Positions 1-7,941 of a stretch of DNA of 64,000 nucleotides are shown in pieces (within the stretch, counting starts at the first letter, position 1; every line of letters begins with the position of its first letter). The stretch is from CAVORB01 sp963736235 (GTDB lineage: Bacteria; Pseudomonadota; Gammaproteobacteria; Chromatiales; Chromatiaceae). The notes below the pieces were generated by a model, which worked only from the letters and a program-made list of their open reading frames with translations, did no database searches and was not told the origin of the DNA. The DNA lies in contig CAVTOR010000018.1 in NCBI GenBank assembly GCA_963736235.1, positions 1 to 64,000 of the forward strand, read 5' to 3'. The translations under genes were made by a program, and so were the position numbers.

Positions 1-1
1 C

Positions 2-943
2 TCCGAGGCGGCCATCGTCCTCGGGCGCTCGCCCTACAAGACACCCTGGCGCCTGTGGGCCGAGCGCACGGGGATGGCCCGCGCGGCGGACCTCTCCGCC
101 AACCCCCACGTGCAGCGCGGCAACGCGCTGGAGGACGTGGCCCGGCGGGCCTTCGAGGATCGTCACGGCACCCGCTGCTTCCCCTGTGCGGGGAGTCCGA
201 GGAGCACCCGGTGCTGCGGGCCTCATTCGACGGCATCGCCGACGACGGCACGCCGGTGGAGCTCAAGGTCCCGGCGGAGCGCACCTTCGCCGAGGTCGCG
301 GCCAAGAAGACCGAGGCACCTGCCTTCCGGCTCTACTGGCCGCAGGTCCAGCACCAGCTCTACGTGGCCGGTGCCGACCAGGGCTGGCTGGTGTTTTACG
401 GCGGGCCGGTCGTCTGCTGGAGTTTCCCGTCGCACGCGACGAGGGATTCCTAGTCAGCGAGCTGGTGCCCGCCTGTCTCGCAGTTCTGGGAGGCGATCGC
501 CAAGCGCAAGGAGCCGCCGCGGGATCCGGCACGGGACCTCTACGTCCCCCACGGCGAGGAATGGGACCAGTGGTCGGTCCTCGCCGGCGAGTACCGCGAC
601 CTGCTGCGGGAGAAGGCGCGCATGGATGCGCTTCTGAAGGCGACAAGGACGAGCTGGACCGTGTCGAGGGCGGGCTCTCGCCAGATGGGCGGCTTCCTGG
701 CCGCGGAGGCGGCAGGACTCAAGGTCACCCGCTTCCTGCAGAGCGGCGCCGTCGACTATGCCAAGGCCCTGAAGGCCCTGCTCCCCGAGCTGGATCCCGG
801 CGGAGCTGGAGACCTACCGACGCAAAGCATCGGAGCGGGTGCGCATCACCGCGCTCGAGGAGGAGACCGCCACCATCCCGTTCGACGGCCAGGCGGTGGA
901 CGCCGCCTGGCAACAGGCGGCGGGCGAGTCCTTCTTCTTCTGA
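2..943 (+). pseudogene. YqaJ-type phage/ICE recombination exonuclease, frameshifted, 5' end outside window
   Basis: The reading begins upstream of the window. Conserved residues run in order through several frames: SEAAIVLGRSPYKTPWRLW, then GIADDGTPVELKVPAER, then WPQVQHQLYVAG, and a tail ending in GESFFF and a stop at 941-943. This is the usual layout of YqaJ/lambda-exonuclease-like alkaline nucleases: an early substrate/fold motif, a D-x(n)-ExK metal site (here ELK) and a Q-x3-Q-hydrophobic segment. Frame changes fall near 190, 415, 470, 645 and 820, so no continuous protein is encoded as written. In SXT/IncC-like elements this exonuclease works with a Bet-type annealing protein and lies just ahead of CobS and CobT homologues, as here. 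Whether the breaks are real decay or indel errors is open. Confidence 0.7.
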
Positions 944-948
944 ATCCC

Positions 949-968
949 ACGGCCCTTCGGGCCGTTTC
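949..968 (+). terminator. Hairpin after the exonuclease gene
   Basis: A perfect 7-bp stem (ACGGCCC at 949-955 with GGGCCGT at 959-965, TTC loop) starts six bases after the exonuclease stop and is followed by TTTCC-type sequence. It is a probable weak intrinsic terminator; the T-tract is short. Confidence 0.5.
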
Positions 969-1077
969 CGACCGTCAGGCCTCCGGGCTGACGGTCCCCC
1001 CGAGGGTGTCACCCGGCGCCCTGGGGAGGACCGCCCGTCCACCGGATTGTTCGGTCTGTCCTGTGAGACAGCCGACA

Positions 1078-1136
1078 GGGCGCTAGCTGGGCGCCCGACA
1101 AAAACAGCCTACTCGATGAACCCCGGCGAGAGCCGG
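1078..1136 (+). promoter_or_regulatory. Conserved upstream box, copy 1 (hairpin + ACAGCC block + second hairpin)
   Basis: First of three copies of the same arrangement (others at 6185 and 7877). Hairpin 1 is GGGCGC (1078-1083) with GCGCCC (1091-1096) around the loop TAGCTGG. It is followed by the conserved block GACAAAAACAGCC (1097-1109). Hairpin 2 is CCGGC (1123-1127) with GCCGG (1132-1136). Hairpin 2 keeps its pairing but changes sequence completely among the three copies. The box precedes the leader ladder by about 37 bases. It could be the binding site of the FlhDC-like activator encoded at 18.8-19.6 kb, or part of a structured transcript. Confidence 0.6.
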
Positions 1137-1146
1137 ACTTCGACCA

Positions 1147-1211
1147 CCCCATGGGGAGACATTCTCCCCGCCGGGGCAGGTGCGTCTCCCCGCCAAGCGG
1201 AGATGCGCACC
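1147..1211 (+). promoter_or_regulatory. Repeated structured 5' leader, copy A (sequesters the RBS of the 1212 gene)
   Basis: Alternating complementary blocks: CCCC (1147-1150), GGGGAG (1153-1158), CTCCCC (1164-1169), GGGG (1173-1176), then TCTCC (1185-1189) facing the Shine-Dalgarno GGAGA (1199-1203). The last stem is extended by GGTGCG (1179-1184) with CGCACC (1206-1211), so it ends exactly at the ATG at 1212. Each block can pair with either neighbour, giving two mutually exclusive folds, one with the ribosome site hidden. Copies B to G at 1600, 4081, 6249, 6515, 6950 and 7942 share the order of blocks. Confidence 0.65.
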
Positions 1212-1412
1212 ATGAACAAGCTTGTCGTACGCGGCTTCATCCAATGGCTGGATGCGGCAAACCAGGAAGAGATCGAGACCAGGAGAGGGGAATTCCTGGT
1301 GGCGCTGGAGCACTTCCAGGGGGAGGACGCCCGTGCGGACCTCCGCCTGGGGCTTCGCCTCATCGAGGAGGAGTTGGTGGCCCGGGCAGATCTGTGGCGG
1401 GCACGGCCGTGA
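1212..1412 (+). CDS. Small conserved-looking protein of the ICE module, unknown function
   Basis: 66-residue protein starting MNKLVVRGFIQWLDAANQEE. The start is set by the GGAG at 1199-1202 and by the leader ladder immediately upstream. It is acidic, with predicted amphipathic helices (residues about 5-30 and 35-60), no signal peptide, membrane segment or recognisable motif. It sits between the exonuclease and the CobS-like ATPase and has the same leader type as the other genes of the block, so it probably belongs to the same regulon. I do not recognise the family. Confidence 0.6.
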   Translation: MNKLVVRGFIQWLDAANQEEIETRRGEFLVALEHFQGEDARADLRLGLRLIEEELVARADLWRARP

Positions 1413-1599
1413 GTCGTCCCCGCTGCTTGAGCCGCTCCAGGAGTGCTCTGGCCCGCGGCACCCCGTTGGGGGTGAACAGGGCGGTGGCGATGTCCCCTTC
1501 GAGGGATTCGCGTCCGCCTTCCACCAGCTGCAGCCGGGGTTGATGCGTTCTTTGATCGCTCATTTCGGTTCCGAAGACTACCACACCCATTGATTGAAA

Positions 1600-1674
1600 C
1601 CCCGCCCCGGGGGAGACCTGCTCCCCGCCAGGGGCGACGCGTCTCCCCGAGGGTAAATTCTCAAGGAGACACCG
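1600..1674 (+). promoter_or_regulatory. Repeated structured 5' leader, copy B (RBS of CobS-like gene)
   Basis: CCCC (1600-1603), GGGGGAG (1609-1615), CTCCCC (1621-1626), GGGG (1631-1634), then GTCTCC (1641-1646) complementary to GGAGAC (1665-1670), which contains the Shine-Dalgarno sequence of the gene at 1675. This is the same block order as copy A with different loop and spacer sequence. No upstream box is present, which would fit a position inside a transcription unit. Confidence 0.65.
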
Positions 1675-2628
1675 ATGACCCAAACCAACCGCTTCGTGGT
1701 CGCCGAGACTTTCGGCGTAAAGGCCCCCCGGGGCCTGACCGTGGAGGGTTTTACGGACCCCCTGCATCCGCAGATCCCCGTGAAGCGACCCTATGTGTTT
1801 CGGGAGCACCTACGCGACGTGCTCGCCTTCCTCGCCGACCCGGCGGGAGACGGCCTGCTGCTGACCGGCCCCACGGGTGCCGGCAAGACTTCCCTGGTGC
1901 TGCAGGTCGCCGCCCGGCTCAACTGGCCGGTGCAGGAGGTGACCTGTCACGGGCGCATGGAGCTCTCCGATCTGATCGGTCAGTTCATGCTGATCCAGGG
2001 CGAGACCCGCTTCGTGCACGGACCGCTCTCGGTTGCAGCAAGGGACGGCCACCTGCTGGTCCTGAACGAGATGGACGTCATGGACGCCGCGGAGCTGGCG
2101 GGCCTCAACGACATCGTCGAGGGGGCGCCCTTGGTGATCGCCGCCAACGGCGGCGAGCTGATCCGCCCCCACCCCAAGTTCCGGGTGATCGCCACCGGCA
2201 ACAGCGCCGGATCGGGCGATACGAGCGGACTGTATCAGGGCGTGCTGCGGCAGAACCTGGCCTTCCTGGACCGCTTCCGGGTGGTCCAGGTGTCCTACCC
2301 CGACGCCGTCACCGAGCAGGGTCTGATCAAGACCCTGGTGCCGAGCCTCCCGGAGGCCATCGGCGAGAAGATGGTGGCGGTGGCCAACGAGGTCCGCCGG
2401 CTCTTTCTGGGGCAGGCGGACACGGGTCAGGAGCTGACCGTGACCCTGTCCACCCGCACCCTGGTGCGCTGGGCACGGCTGGCGTTGACCTTCAAGGGCG
2501 CCCCCCAGCCGTTGGCCTACACCCTGGACCAGGCGCTGACCGCCCGGGCCGAGCCCGAGCAGCGCGAGGCGATCCACCGCATCGCGGCCGATGTCTTCGG
2601 CGGCCTGTGGGCGGGGACCACGCCGTGA
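1675..2628 (+). CDS. CobS/MoxR-like AAA+ ATPase
   Basis: 317-residue AAA+ ATPase of the MoxR/CobS/CbbQ type. Walker A is GPTGAGKT (residues about 64-71) and Walker B is LLVLNEMD (about 125-132); a sensor-1-like TGNS follows (about 178-181). Members of this class remodel partner complexes that contain a von Willebrand A protein. That partner is plausibly the CobT-like product of the gene at 4173, since CobS and CobT homologues occur together in SXT/R391 and IncC elements without any cobalamin pathway. The ATG lies five bases after the GGAGAC ribosome site of leader copy B. The stop overlaps the GTG start of the next gene. The role in the element is not established; help to the recombination system is inferred from position. 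Confidence 0.85.
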   Translation: MTQTNRFVVAETFGVKAPRGLTVEGFTDPLHPQIPVKRPYVFREHLRDVLAFLADPAGDGLLLTGPTGAGKTSLVLQVAARLNWPVQEVTCHGRMELSDLIGQFMLIQGETRFVHGPLSVAARDGHLLVLNEMDVMDAAELAGLNDIVEGAPLVIAANGGELIRPHPKFRVIATGNSAGSGDTSGLYQGVLRQNLAFLDRFRVVQVSYPDAVTEQGLIKTLVPSLPEAIGEKMVAVANEVRRLFLGQADTGQELTVTLSTRTLVRWARLALTFKGAPQPLAYTLDQALTARAEPEQREAIHRIAADVFGGLWAGTTP

Positions 2629-2997
2629 GCGACTTCGAGCTCTACCGCTACAGCCATTCAGATGGAACAGCCAAGGAGTGGGCGTGGCGAGAGGAGCCAG
2701 GCGTGGGCATGGAGGTCCGCTGGGGCCGGGCGGAGCGCCTCGTGCAGAAGGCAACCTACCCCGACGAGTAAGCGCCGCATGGTGATGGAGCGCGCCCTGG
2801 CCAAGCAGCGCAAGGGCTACCGTTTCATCGGCTGGTGCCGGATCGATCCATCGGGGCGACCGGTCGACCTGCGCGGACCGGCGGTTGTTCCCCACGAAGC
2901 AGGTGCCGCCACGCTGGCGCCACCGAGACCCGCCAGCATGCCTCCCGCTCCGGGCATTGACCTCTCCCAGGTCGAGACCGGGCGCGAGGACTACTGA
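2625..2997 (+). pseudogene. WGR-domain-like protein, one frameshift
   Basis: A GTG start at 2625 overlaps the stop of the ATPase. The first frame reads SDFELYRYSHSDGTAKEW and on to VRWGRAERLVQ; near 2745-2765 the frame changes and continues as KRRMVMERALAKQRKGYRF, ending at 2997. The order tryptophan, x-V-x-WGR, then a basic K-x4-KG-Y segment fits a WGR domain, a module usually seen with nucleic-acid-binding partners such as PARP and MolR. The expected intact length is about 123 residues. The tail after residue 80 is proline-rich and less convincing. Confidence 0.5.
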
Positions 2998-3084
2998 TTC
3001 TGAGACTTTCACTGATCAACGCCGGAAGCGGCGCCCGTATCCGGCCGCGGGCCGGAGACGTGCGCCCGCCGGCAAGGAGGACAC

Positions 3085-4070
3085 ATGCAGACGATGCCCG
3101 TGCTCGACCGCCTGGTGGCGGTCAACCTGGATGTCCGGATCTGGTCCGGACGCAAGAAGCTCACCGCCGAGGACCTGTCCCTCGGCACCGACGTGCCGCC
3201 CGAGGACCTGGTCTCCCTGGGCTCGAAGCGGGTCTGCGACCCGGATGCCATCAAGGTGTTCCACCGCCTGAAGAAACAGGCGGAGCGCATCTGCCTCACC
3301 GGGGGCATGCGCTTCCTGGGCGGCTATGCCATCCCGGAGGAGCGCACCGAGACGGTGGCGGCGGAGCTGGACGCCCTCGGCGAGACCTTCGCCCGGGAGC
3401 GCGCCGCCTTCGTCGCCGGCTACGGCCAGGCCATCGAGGACTGGATCGCGCTGCACCCCCAGTGGGAGGCGGCGATCCGCAAGGCGGTGGATCCCGCCTC
3501 GCTGGTTCAGTCGCGCCTCGGCTTCGGCTATCAGCTCTACCGGGTCGCCCCCGCCCAAGTGGCGGGGAACCTGGATGAGCAGGTAGCACGGGCTGGGCGA
3601 CACGCTGTTCGCCGAGGTGCGCCCGCATCGCCCGGGAGCTCGACCAGAGCTTCGTGGGCAAGGACGCCCTGTCCCAACGGGCGCTGTCCACCTTCCGGCG
3701 TATTGCCGAGAAGCTTGGCTGCCTCGCCTTCGTGGACTACCGGGTGCAGCCGGTGTTGGACAGCCTGACGGACTGGCTCGGGCGGGTTCCGACCAAGGGG
3801 ACGATCAGCGGTGCCCTCTTCAACGAGGGCTTCGGGCTGATGCTCCTGGTGTCCGACCCGCAGCGCATGAGCGATCACGGCGCCGGGGTTCTCGCGCTGG
3901 ATGAGCTGATCCCCGAACCGGCAAAAGCGCCTGATGAGGATGAAACCGAAGACGAAGAATGCGAATGGTCCTTCGGCGGTCCCCTCGGCGACGAGGAACC
4001 CGACGAGGACCTTGCCCGCCGGGAGCCCGGTGACGGGCAACCCTTGGAGCAGGAGTCCTTCTACTTCTGA
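3085..4070 (+). pseudogene. DUF3150-family protein, frameshifted in the middle
   Basis: An ATG at 3085 follows a strong AAGGAGG ribosome site. The first frame, MQTMPVLDRLVAVNLDV onward, is readable to about 3590. The C-terminal part (GKDALSQRALSTFRRIAEK to EQESFYF) is in another frame ending at 4070, with a short bridging frame between, so at least two indels lie at 3585-3640. The N-terminal half matches the DUF3150 pattern (early VNLDVRIWSGRKKL, then an Arg/Lys-rich helix). The tail is highly acidic, rich in Glu and Asp. DUF3150 proteins typically sit between CobS-like and CobT-like genes in ICEs and plasmids, as here. Biochemical function is unknown. Confidence 0.65.
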
Positions 4071-4080
4071 TCGAACCCGA

Positions 4081-4172
4081 GGACCGCCCCGCGCGGTCCC
4101 TCGCTTTCCCCCAACCGGGGCGCCCCTGTCCCGGTCGGGGCAGCGGTGCGTTCCACTAACGAGGAAAACACC
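4081..4172 (+). promoter_or_regulatory. Repeated structured 5' leader, copy C (weaker match, CobT-like gene)
   Basis: A 7-bp hairpin (GGACCGC 4081-4087 with GCGGTCC 4093-4099) comes first. A ladder of CCCCC (4108-4112), GGGG (4117-4120), C-rich, GGGG (4137-4140) and GCGTTCC follows, with TTCC facing the GGAA of the ribosome site GAGGAAAA (4161-4168). It is the most diverged of the seven copies, but the distances between blocks match. Confidence 0.45.
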
Positions 4173-5968
4173 ATGTACCACACGTTGCGAAACGCCCTGC
4201 CCATCGTGGCGGCGGCCCTGGGCCGCAAGCTCGGGGTCGAGGTCGGCATCGGCGGACACGAGGCCTGCACCGACGGCCGGCACATCCAGATCCCGGACAT
4301 CCCGGACGACCCGGCGAGCCGCGATCTGGCCTGGGGCTACCTGGCCCACGAGGCCGGCCATGTCCGCTACACCGACTTCGCGGTCTACACCCTGGCGGCC
4401 CGCGAGGGACCCCTGCAGGAGATGCTGCAGAACCGCATCGAGGACGTGCGCATCGAGCGCGAGCTCGCCCGTCCCTACCCCGGCACGCGGGCGACCATCG
4501 CCGCGGTGTTGCGGCGGATGCTGGACGAGGGCCGAATGTCGGCCCCGGCGCCCGGCGATCACCCGGCCCAGGTGCTGGCGGCCTATCTGCTGCTTGCCCT
4601 GCGCCACGAGGTGTTGGGGCAAGCGGTCCTGGCCGAGGAGGCCCGCAAGGCTACCGACGCGCTGGCGCAGGTCTTTCCCGCGCCCTTCATCGCGCGGCTG
4701 CGCACCCTCATGGACGAGGTGCCGGGGCTGACCAGCACCGCAGAGGCGGTCGATCTGGCTCGGCGCATCCGAGGCCTGGTCGAGGAGGAGGCCCAGGCTT
4801 CGCCTCCGCCTGCGGTGCAACCGCAAGGAGATGAGAGCAGCAGTACTAGCCAAGGAGAGTCCGATGGTGATGAACCCCAACGCGAACAAGGAAAAGGGCC
4901 GCACGAAGACGAAGATCCTGAATCGAACGGCTCGGCAGAAACACCAGAAGCTGACGAAGACGGATCGGGCGCGCAAGGTTCGGGAACGGACGCGACCGAC
5001 CAAGGCGACGAGTCCCCTGGTAAACGCGCCGGAGGCGCCGACCTGGAAGGACGCCGACGACCGCCGCAACGCCCTCGCCGCCGTGCTGGCGGCCGGCGCC
5101 GGAGACTGCGACGGCGATCTGTTCGCCAGGGTCGGCGAACTGCTGGGCACGGAGGCCGACGCGAGCAGCGCAATCAGGCTCCCGCTGGCGGAGGACTACG
5201 CGGGCAACGCCCTTGCAGGGATGCGCCTGCTGGCCCGGGTCCAGGCGGAATCGGCGAAGCTGAGCGCCCGGCTCCAGGGCCTGGTGCAGGCGAGCCGCAT
5301 GGATCGCCCGCGCCCGGTGCGCAGCGGCCGAAGGCTGGATCCGAAGAGGCTCCATCGCGTGGCGGTGGCCGACGAGCGCATCTTCTCACGCAGGGCCCAC
5401 CGCATCGCCCCCGATACCGCGGTCCACCTGCTGGTGGATCTGTCGGGGTCGATGCACGCGACGGTCCATCGAACCGACGGCAGCCCAACCACGAGGGCCT
5501 CCAGCGCGCTGGAGTCGGCGTTGGCCCTGGCGCTGGCGCTCGAAGGGATTCCCGGGCGTGACGGTGGCCACCTCCGCGTTTCCGGGAAGAGCGGGAACGG
5601 CGGATCGGGTGACGCGGATGGTCCGGCACGGCCAGAGCCCCCGGGCCTGCGCGGGTGCCTTCATCCAGACGGCGCGCGGCGGGACGCCGATGGCCCAGGC
5701 CCTGTGGTACGCGGCGGCGGATCTCCTCGCTCGCCGTGAGGAACGTAGGCTGGTGATGGTCCTTACCGACGGCGAGCCGGACGACCCGCCCGAAGTGCTG
5801 CGGCTGTTGACGCTCTGCCGTCAGGCGGAGATCGAGGCAGTCGGCGTGGGCATCGGTATCGAAGTGCGACACCTTTTCCCAACCGCCATCGAGGTCACGG
5901 AGGCGCAGGACCTGAAACGTGAGCTGTTCGGCGTGGCTGAGCGGCTGCTCGTCGGGGCCGCCGCCTGA
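4173..5968 (+). pseudogene. CobT-like von Willebrand A protein, two frameshifts
   Basis: The ATG at 4173 is preceded by GAGGAAAA. N-terminal region: HEAGHVRYTDF, a zinc-type HExxH near residue 60. Middle: a long Glu/Asp/Ser/Gly-rich linker. C-terminal region: a VWA domain with the metal site DLSGSMH and the later TDGEPDD. The frame changes near 5010-5035 and again near 5550, giving about 597 residues if repaired. The architecture (acidic linker followed by VWA) is that of the CobT subunit of cobaltochelatase, but in ICEs these proteins pair with a CobS-like ATPase outside cobalamin synthesis. The neighbours support this ATPase/VWA pairing. Because both halves are well conserved, recent damage or indel errors are equally possible. 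Confidence 0.7.
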
Positions 5969-6184
5969 CAGCCGGGGTCTGATCGATCCGTTCGGGAAAC
6001 CGAGCGGGTCGGTCGGACCCGGTGCAGAGAAGGAATGGTGGTCTCTTTTCGTTGCCTTTCGCTCCTGCGGGACGGCGTGTGATTGCCTATGGTGCGGAGA
6101 AGACGCGCTCGCGATGCCCCTTTCTTTGCAAGGGGGCAGCGCCAACGCGGTTTCGTTCGGCTCTCCCTGGTGAGACCGAGGAAA

Positions 6185-6239
6185 GGCGCTAGCTGGGCGC
6201 CCTACAAGAACAGCCCTGCGACGAGGCGGATCTTCCGCC
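6185..6239 (+). promoter_or_regulatory. Conserved upstream box, copy 2
   Basis: Hairpin 1: GGCGC (6185-6189) with GCGCC (6197-6201), loop TAGCTGG. Conserved block TACAAGAACAGCCC (6203-6216). Hairpin 2: GGCGGA (6225-6230) with TCCGCC (6234-6239). It precedes leader copy D by ten bases. Compared with copies 1 and 3, the hairpin 2 arms differ at nearly every position while pairing is kept. Confidence 0.6.
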
Positions 6240-6248
6240 ATTCCACCA

Positions 6249-6312
6249 CCCCACGGGGGACCATCTCCCCCAAGGGGGGCGTGTGTCTCCTCATCTTTCA
6301 GGAGACAACCCG
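6249..6312 (+). promoter_or_regulatory. Repeated structured 5' leader, copy D
   Basis: CCCC (6249-6252), GGGGGA (6255-6260), TCCCCC (6266-6271), GGGGGG (6274-6279), then GTCTCCT (6285-6291) complementary over seven bases to AGGAGAC (6300-6306), the ribosome site of the gene at 6313. Confidence 0.65.
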
Positions 6313-6504
6313 ATGACCGACCTCAGCACCTTCAGCGCCTGGCTCGTATCCGCAACCCGTTCGGCGATCCTGGTCGTCCGGGCACGGGCCTACCAAGCCC
6401 GCTCGATGGAGCCGACGCGACGCTCCGAAGCGAACGCGCTGCTGAAGCACATCACCCGCGAACTCGCCGCCCGCGGTGAGTACGACCGCCGTTTTGCGGC
6501 TTAG
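6313..6504 (+). CDS. Small basic protein of the ICE module, unknown function
   Basis: 63 residues, MTDLSTFSAWLVSATRSAIL at the start, rich in Arg and Ala, with a central helix-forming stretch and no signal peptide. The start is fixed by the AGGAGAC site of leader copy D six bases upstream. It is followed after 72 bases by another leader-bearing gene. No family is recognised. Its size and position resemble the small accessory genes that sit ahead of radC in related elements. Confidence 0.55.
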   Translation: MTDLSTFSAWLVSATRSAILVVRARAYQARSMEPTRRSEANALLKHITRELAARGEYDRRFAA

Positions 6505-6514
6505 CCATTGTTGA

Positions 6515-6576
6515 CCCCTCGGGGAGCGCGTCTCCCCGGCAGGGGGAGTGCCTCTCCCCCATTCCAGGAGCCGCCC
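6515..6576 (+). promoter_or_regulatory. Repeated structured 5' leader, copy E
   Basis: CCCC (6515-6518), GGGGAG (6521-6526), CTCCCC (6532-6537), GGGGGAG (6542-6548), CTCCCCC (6554-6560), GGAG (6567-6570). Here the fourth and fifth blocks pair perfectly over seven bases, the strongest version of the fold that leaves the ribosome site free. Confidence 0.65.
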
Positions 6577-6648
6577 ATGAGCAACCGAGACTGCATCGAC
6601 ACCAGCGCCCTCCCCCGCGTTCTTCCAAGAGCCACCGAGGAGGTATGA
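6577..6648 (+). CDS. Possible 23-codon ORF behind leader copy E
   Basis: ATG at 6577 lies six bases after the GGAG of leader copy E and reads MSNRDCIDTSALPRVLPRAT, then EEV and a stop at 6646-6648. It ends one base before the GTG of the next gene, and its last codons contain that gene's GAGGAGG ribosome site. It may be a short translated coupling ORF, or the stump of a shortened gene. No homology can be claimed. Confidence 0.35.
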   Translation: MSNRDCIDTSALPRVLPRATEEV

Positions 6649-6649
6649 G

Positions 6650-6934
6650 GTGATCGTCACCCAAGAAGAGGCTGCGAATCTCGGCTGCCCGCTGCGGACC
6701 AGCCGTCGCACCATGACCATGGACGAGCTGACCGCCGCCTTCGTGCCGGGGCAGCTCGGCAACGGGACCATCCCGACGGTATCGGGCTTCGCGCCCTGCC
6801 TGCACGAGCAGTGCATGGCCTGGCGCTGGGCGAACGCCGGAATGGACTCCGAGAAGCTGCCGGACAGCTACCGTGCCGACGACCAACCGAGGGGCTACTG
6901 CGGGCTCGCCGGGACGCCGCTGATCCTTCGCTGA
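6650..6934 (+). CDS. Hypothetical protein, 94 aa, possibly translationally coupled
   Basis: GTG start at 6650 with AGGAGG at 6639-6644. The protein begins MIVTQEEAANLGCPLRTSRR and carries four cysteines (GC, PC, EQC, YC) that could bind metal or be chance. The C-terminal half, QCMAWRWANAGMD to YCGLAG, looks conserved in style, and related short proteins with a C...H-x2-QC-x2-W pattern are common in phage and ICE cargo. No membrane segment. It is followed at once by leader copy F and radC. Confidence 0.55.
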   Translation: MIVTQEEAANLGCPLRTSRRTMTMDELTAAFVPGQLGNGTIPTVSGFAPCLHEQCMAWRWANAGMDSEKLPDSYRADDQPRGYCGLAGTPLILR

Positions 6935-6949
6935 AACCAAACCCTTTCA

Positions 6950-7017
6950 CCCCACCGGGGAGTCCGCTCCCCGAGGGGAGCCGTGTCTCCTCCGGCCAAC
7001 CTGAGGAGACCCACACC
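6950..7017 (+). promoter_or_regulatory. Repeated structured 5' leader, copy F (radC)
   Basis: CCCC (6950-6953), GGGGAG (6957-6962), CTCCCC (6967-6972), GGGG (6975-6978), then GTCTCCTC (6985-6992) perfectly complementary over eight bases to GAGGAGAC (7003-7010), which holds the ribosome site of the gene at 7018. Confidence 0.7.
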
Positions 7018-7530
7018 ATGAAGCAGCCACGACTGCGCCTAGTCGAGCGCGCGAACCGTTTTGCGGGAATCAAGCCCGACGATCTGACCGCATCCGAGGC
7101 CGAATCATTGACGGACCTTGCCCTGCGGGTCCTGGCGGCCAAGCACGAGAAGGGCCGGACACTCGAGAATCCCGAACAGACCCAGGCGTACCTGCGCCTG
7201 CATCTGGCCGAGCGTCCTAACGAGGTGTTCGTCTGCCTCTTCCTGGACAGCAAGCACCGCCTGATTGCAATGGAGGAGCTGTTCCAGGGCACCATCGATG
7301 GCGCCAGCGTGCACCCGCGCGAGGTCGTACGTCGTGCCATACAGGTCAACGCGGCCGCGCTGATCGTGGCGCACAACCATCCTTCAGGAGTTGCCGAGCC
7401 AAGCCAGGCGGACGTGCGAATCACGCATCGTTTGCGTGACGCGCTGTCGCTTCTTGACATCCGTGTACTCGACCACGTGGTAGTCGCCACAGAGGGCAGC
7501 GTCTCGCTCGCGGCGCGAAGCCTGTTCTGA
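7018..7530 (+). CDS. radC: RadC-like JAB-domain protein
   Basis: 170 residues, shorter than chromosomal RadC (about 220) because the N-terminal helix-hairpin-helix part is reduced. The JAB/MPN metal site is complete: VAHNHPSGVAEPSQAD gives H-x-H-P-S-G-x(5)-S-x2-D (residues about 119-133), with the upstream glutamate in MEELFQGT. Mobile-element RadC proteins of this size occur beside CobS/CobT homologues in SXT-like ICEs. The earlier idea of a role in recombinational repair is not well supported; the fold suggests a metallo-isopeptidase or nuclease. Start chosen from GAGGAGAC eight bases upstream. Confidence 0.85.
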   Translation: MKQPRLRLVERANRFAGIKPDDLTASEAESLTDLALRVLAAKHEKGRTLENPEQTQAYLRLHLAERPNEVFVCLFLDSKHRLIAMEELFQGTIDGASVHPREVVRRAIQVNAAALIVAHNHPSGVAEPSQADVRITHRLRDALSLLDIRVLDHVVVATEGSVSLAARSLF

Positions 7531-7777
7531 GAAGTAGCTCGCCGGGAAGCGCTTTCGCTCCAGTGGGCGGAGGCGCTCCCCTGCGGCAGGCCGAAGAAGC
7601 GCCGGCGATCGGGACTGCTCAAGGGATCAACACAACAAGAAGCAGCTCGTTTCCCGCCACGTCTGGCGCGGAAAGGGTTGCCCGGTCAGCGCCGCAAGGC
7701 GGGCAGGAGCATGGTCATCCGCGAAGATGACCGCAGCTTCCGCACCGCCGTCAGCCGGTCCACGCTTGGGAAGCCTT

Positions 7778-7806
7778 GTTCCGGGAGCCTCGCTCCCGGG
7801 ACCTTT
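7778..7806 (+). terminator. Intrinsic terminator-like hairpin after radC
   Basis: 8-bp stem CCGGGAGC (7781-7788) with GCTCCCGG (7792-7799), loop CTC, followed by GACCTTTT. It sits in the 346-base gap between radC and the next conserved box, which otherwise shows no gene. It is a good candidate for the end of the radC transcript. Confidence 0.5.
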
Positions 7807-7876
7807 TCGGTCGGCATTGGGCTTAAGTGCCGAGCGCAAAGGTCTTGTGATCCCACTCCAGTGCGGAGGGGGTCGA

Positions 7877-7931
7877 GGCGCGAGCTGAGCGCCCTACAAG
7901 CACAGCCCGAAGACTCCCCCTCGCTAGAGGG
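7877..7931 (+). promoter_or_regulatory. Conserved upstream box, copy 3
   Basis: Hairpin 1: GGCGC (7877-7881) with GCGCC (7889-7893), loop GAGCTGA. Conserved block TACAAGCACAGCCC (7895-7908). Hairpin 2: CCCTC (7918-7922) with GAGGG (7927-7931). It lies ten bases before leader copy G and follows a probable terminator, as expected at the head of a new transcription unit. Confidence 0.6.
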
Positions 7932-7941
7932 ATCGTCGAAA

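Noticed and set aside
4173..5968. CobS/CobT pair as cobalamin cobaltochelatase
   Set aside because: No other cobalamin genes are present and the neighbours (exonuclease, DUF3150, RadC, primase) are those of an ICE module, so only the family name is kept.
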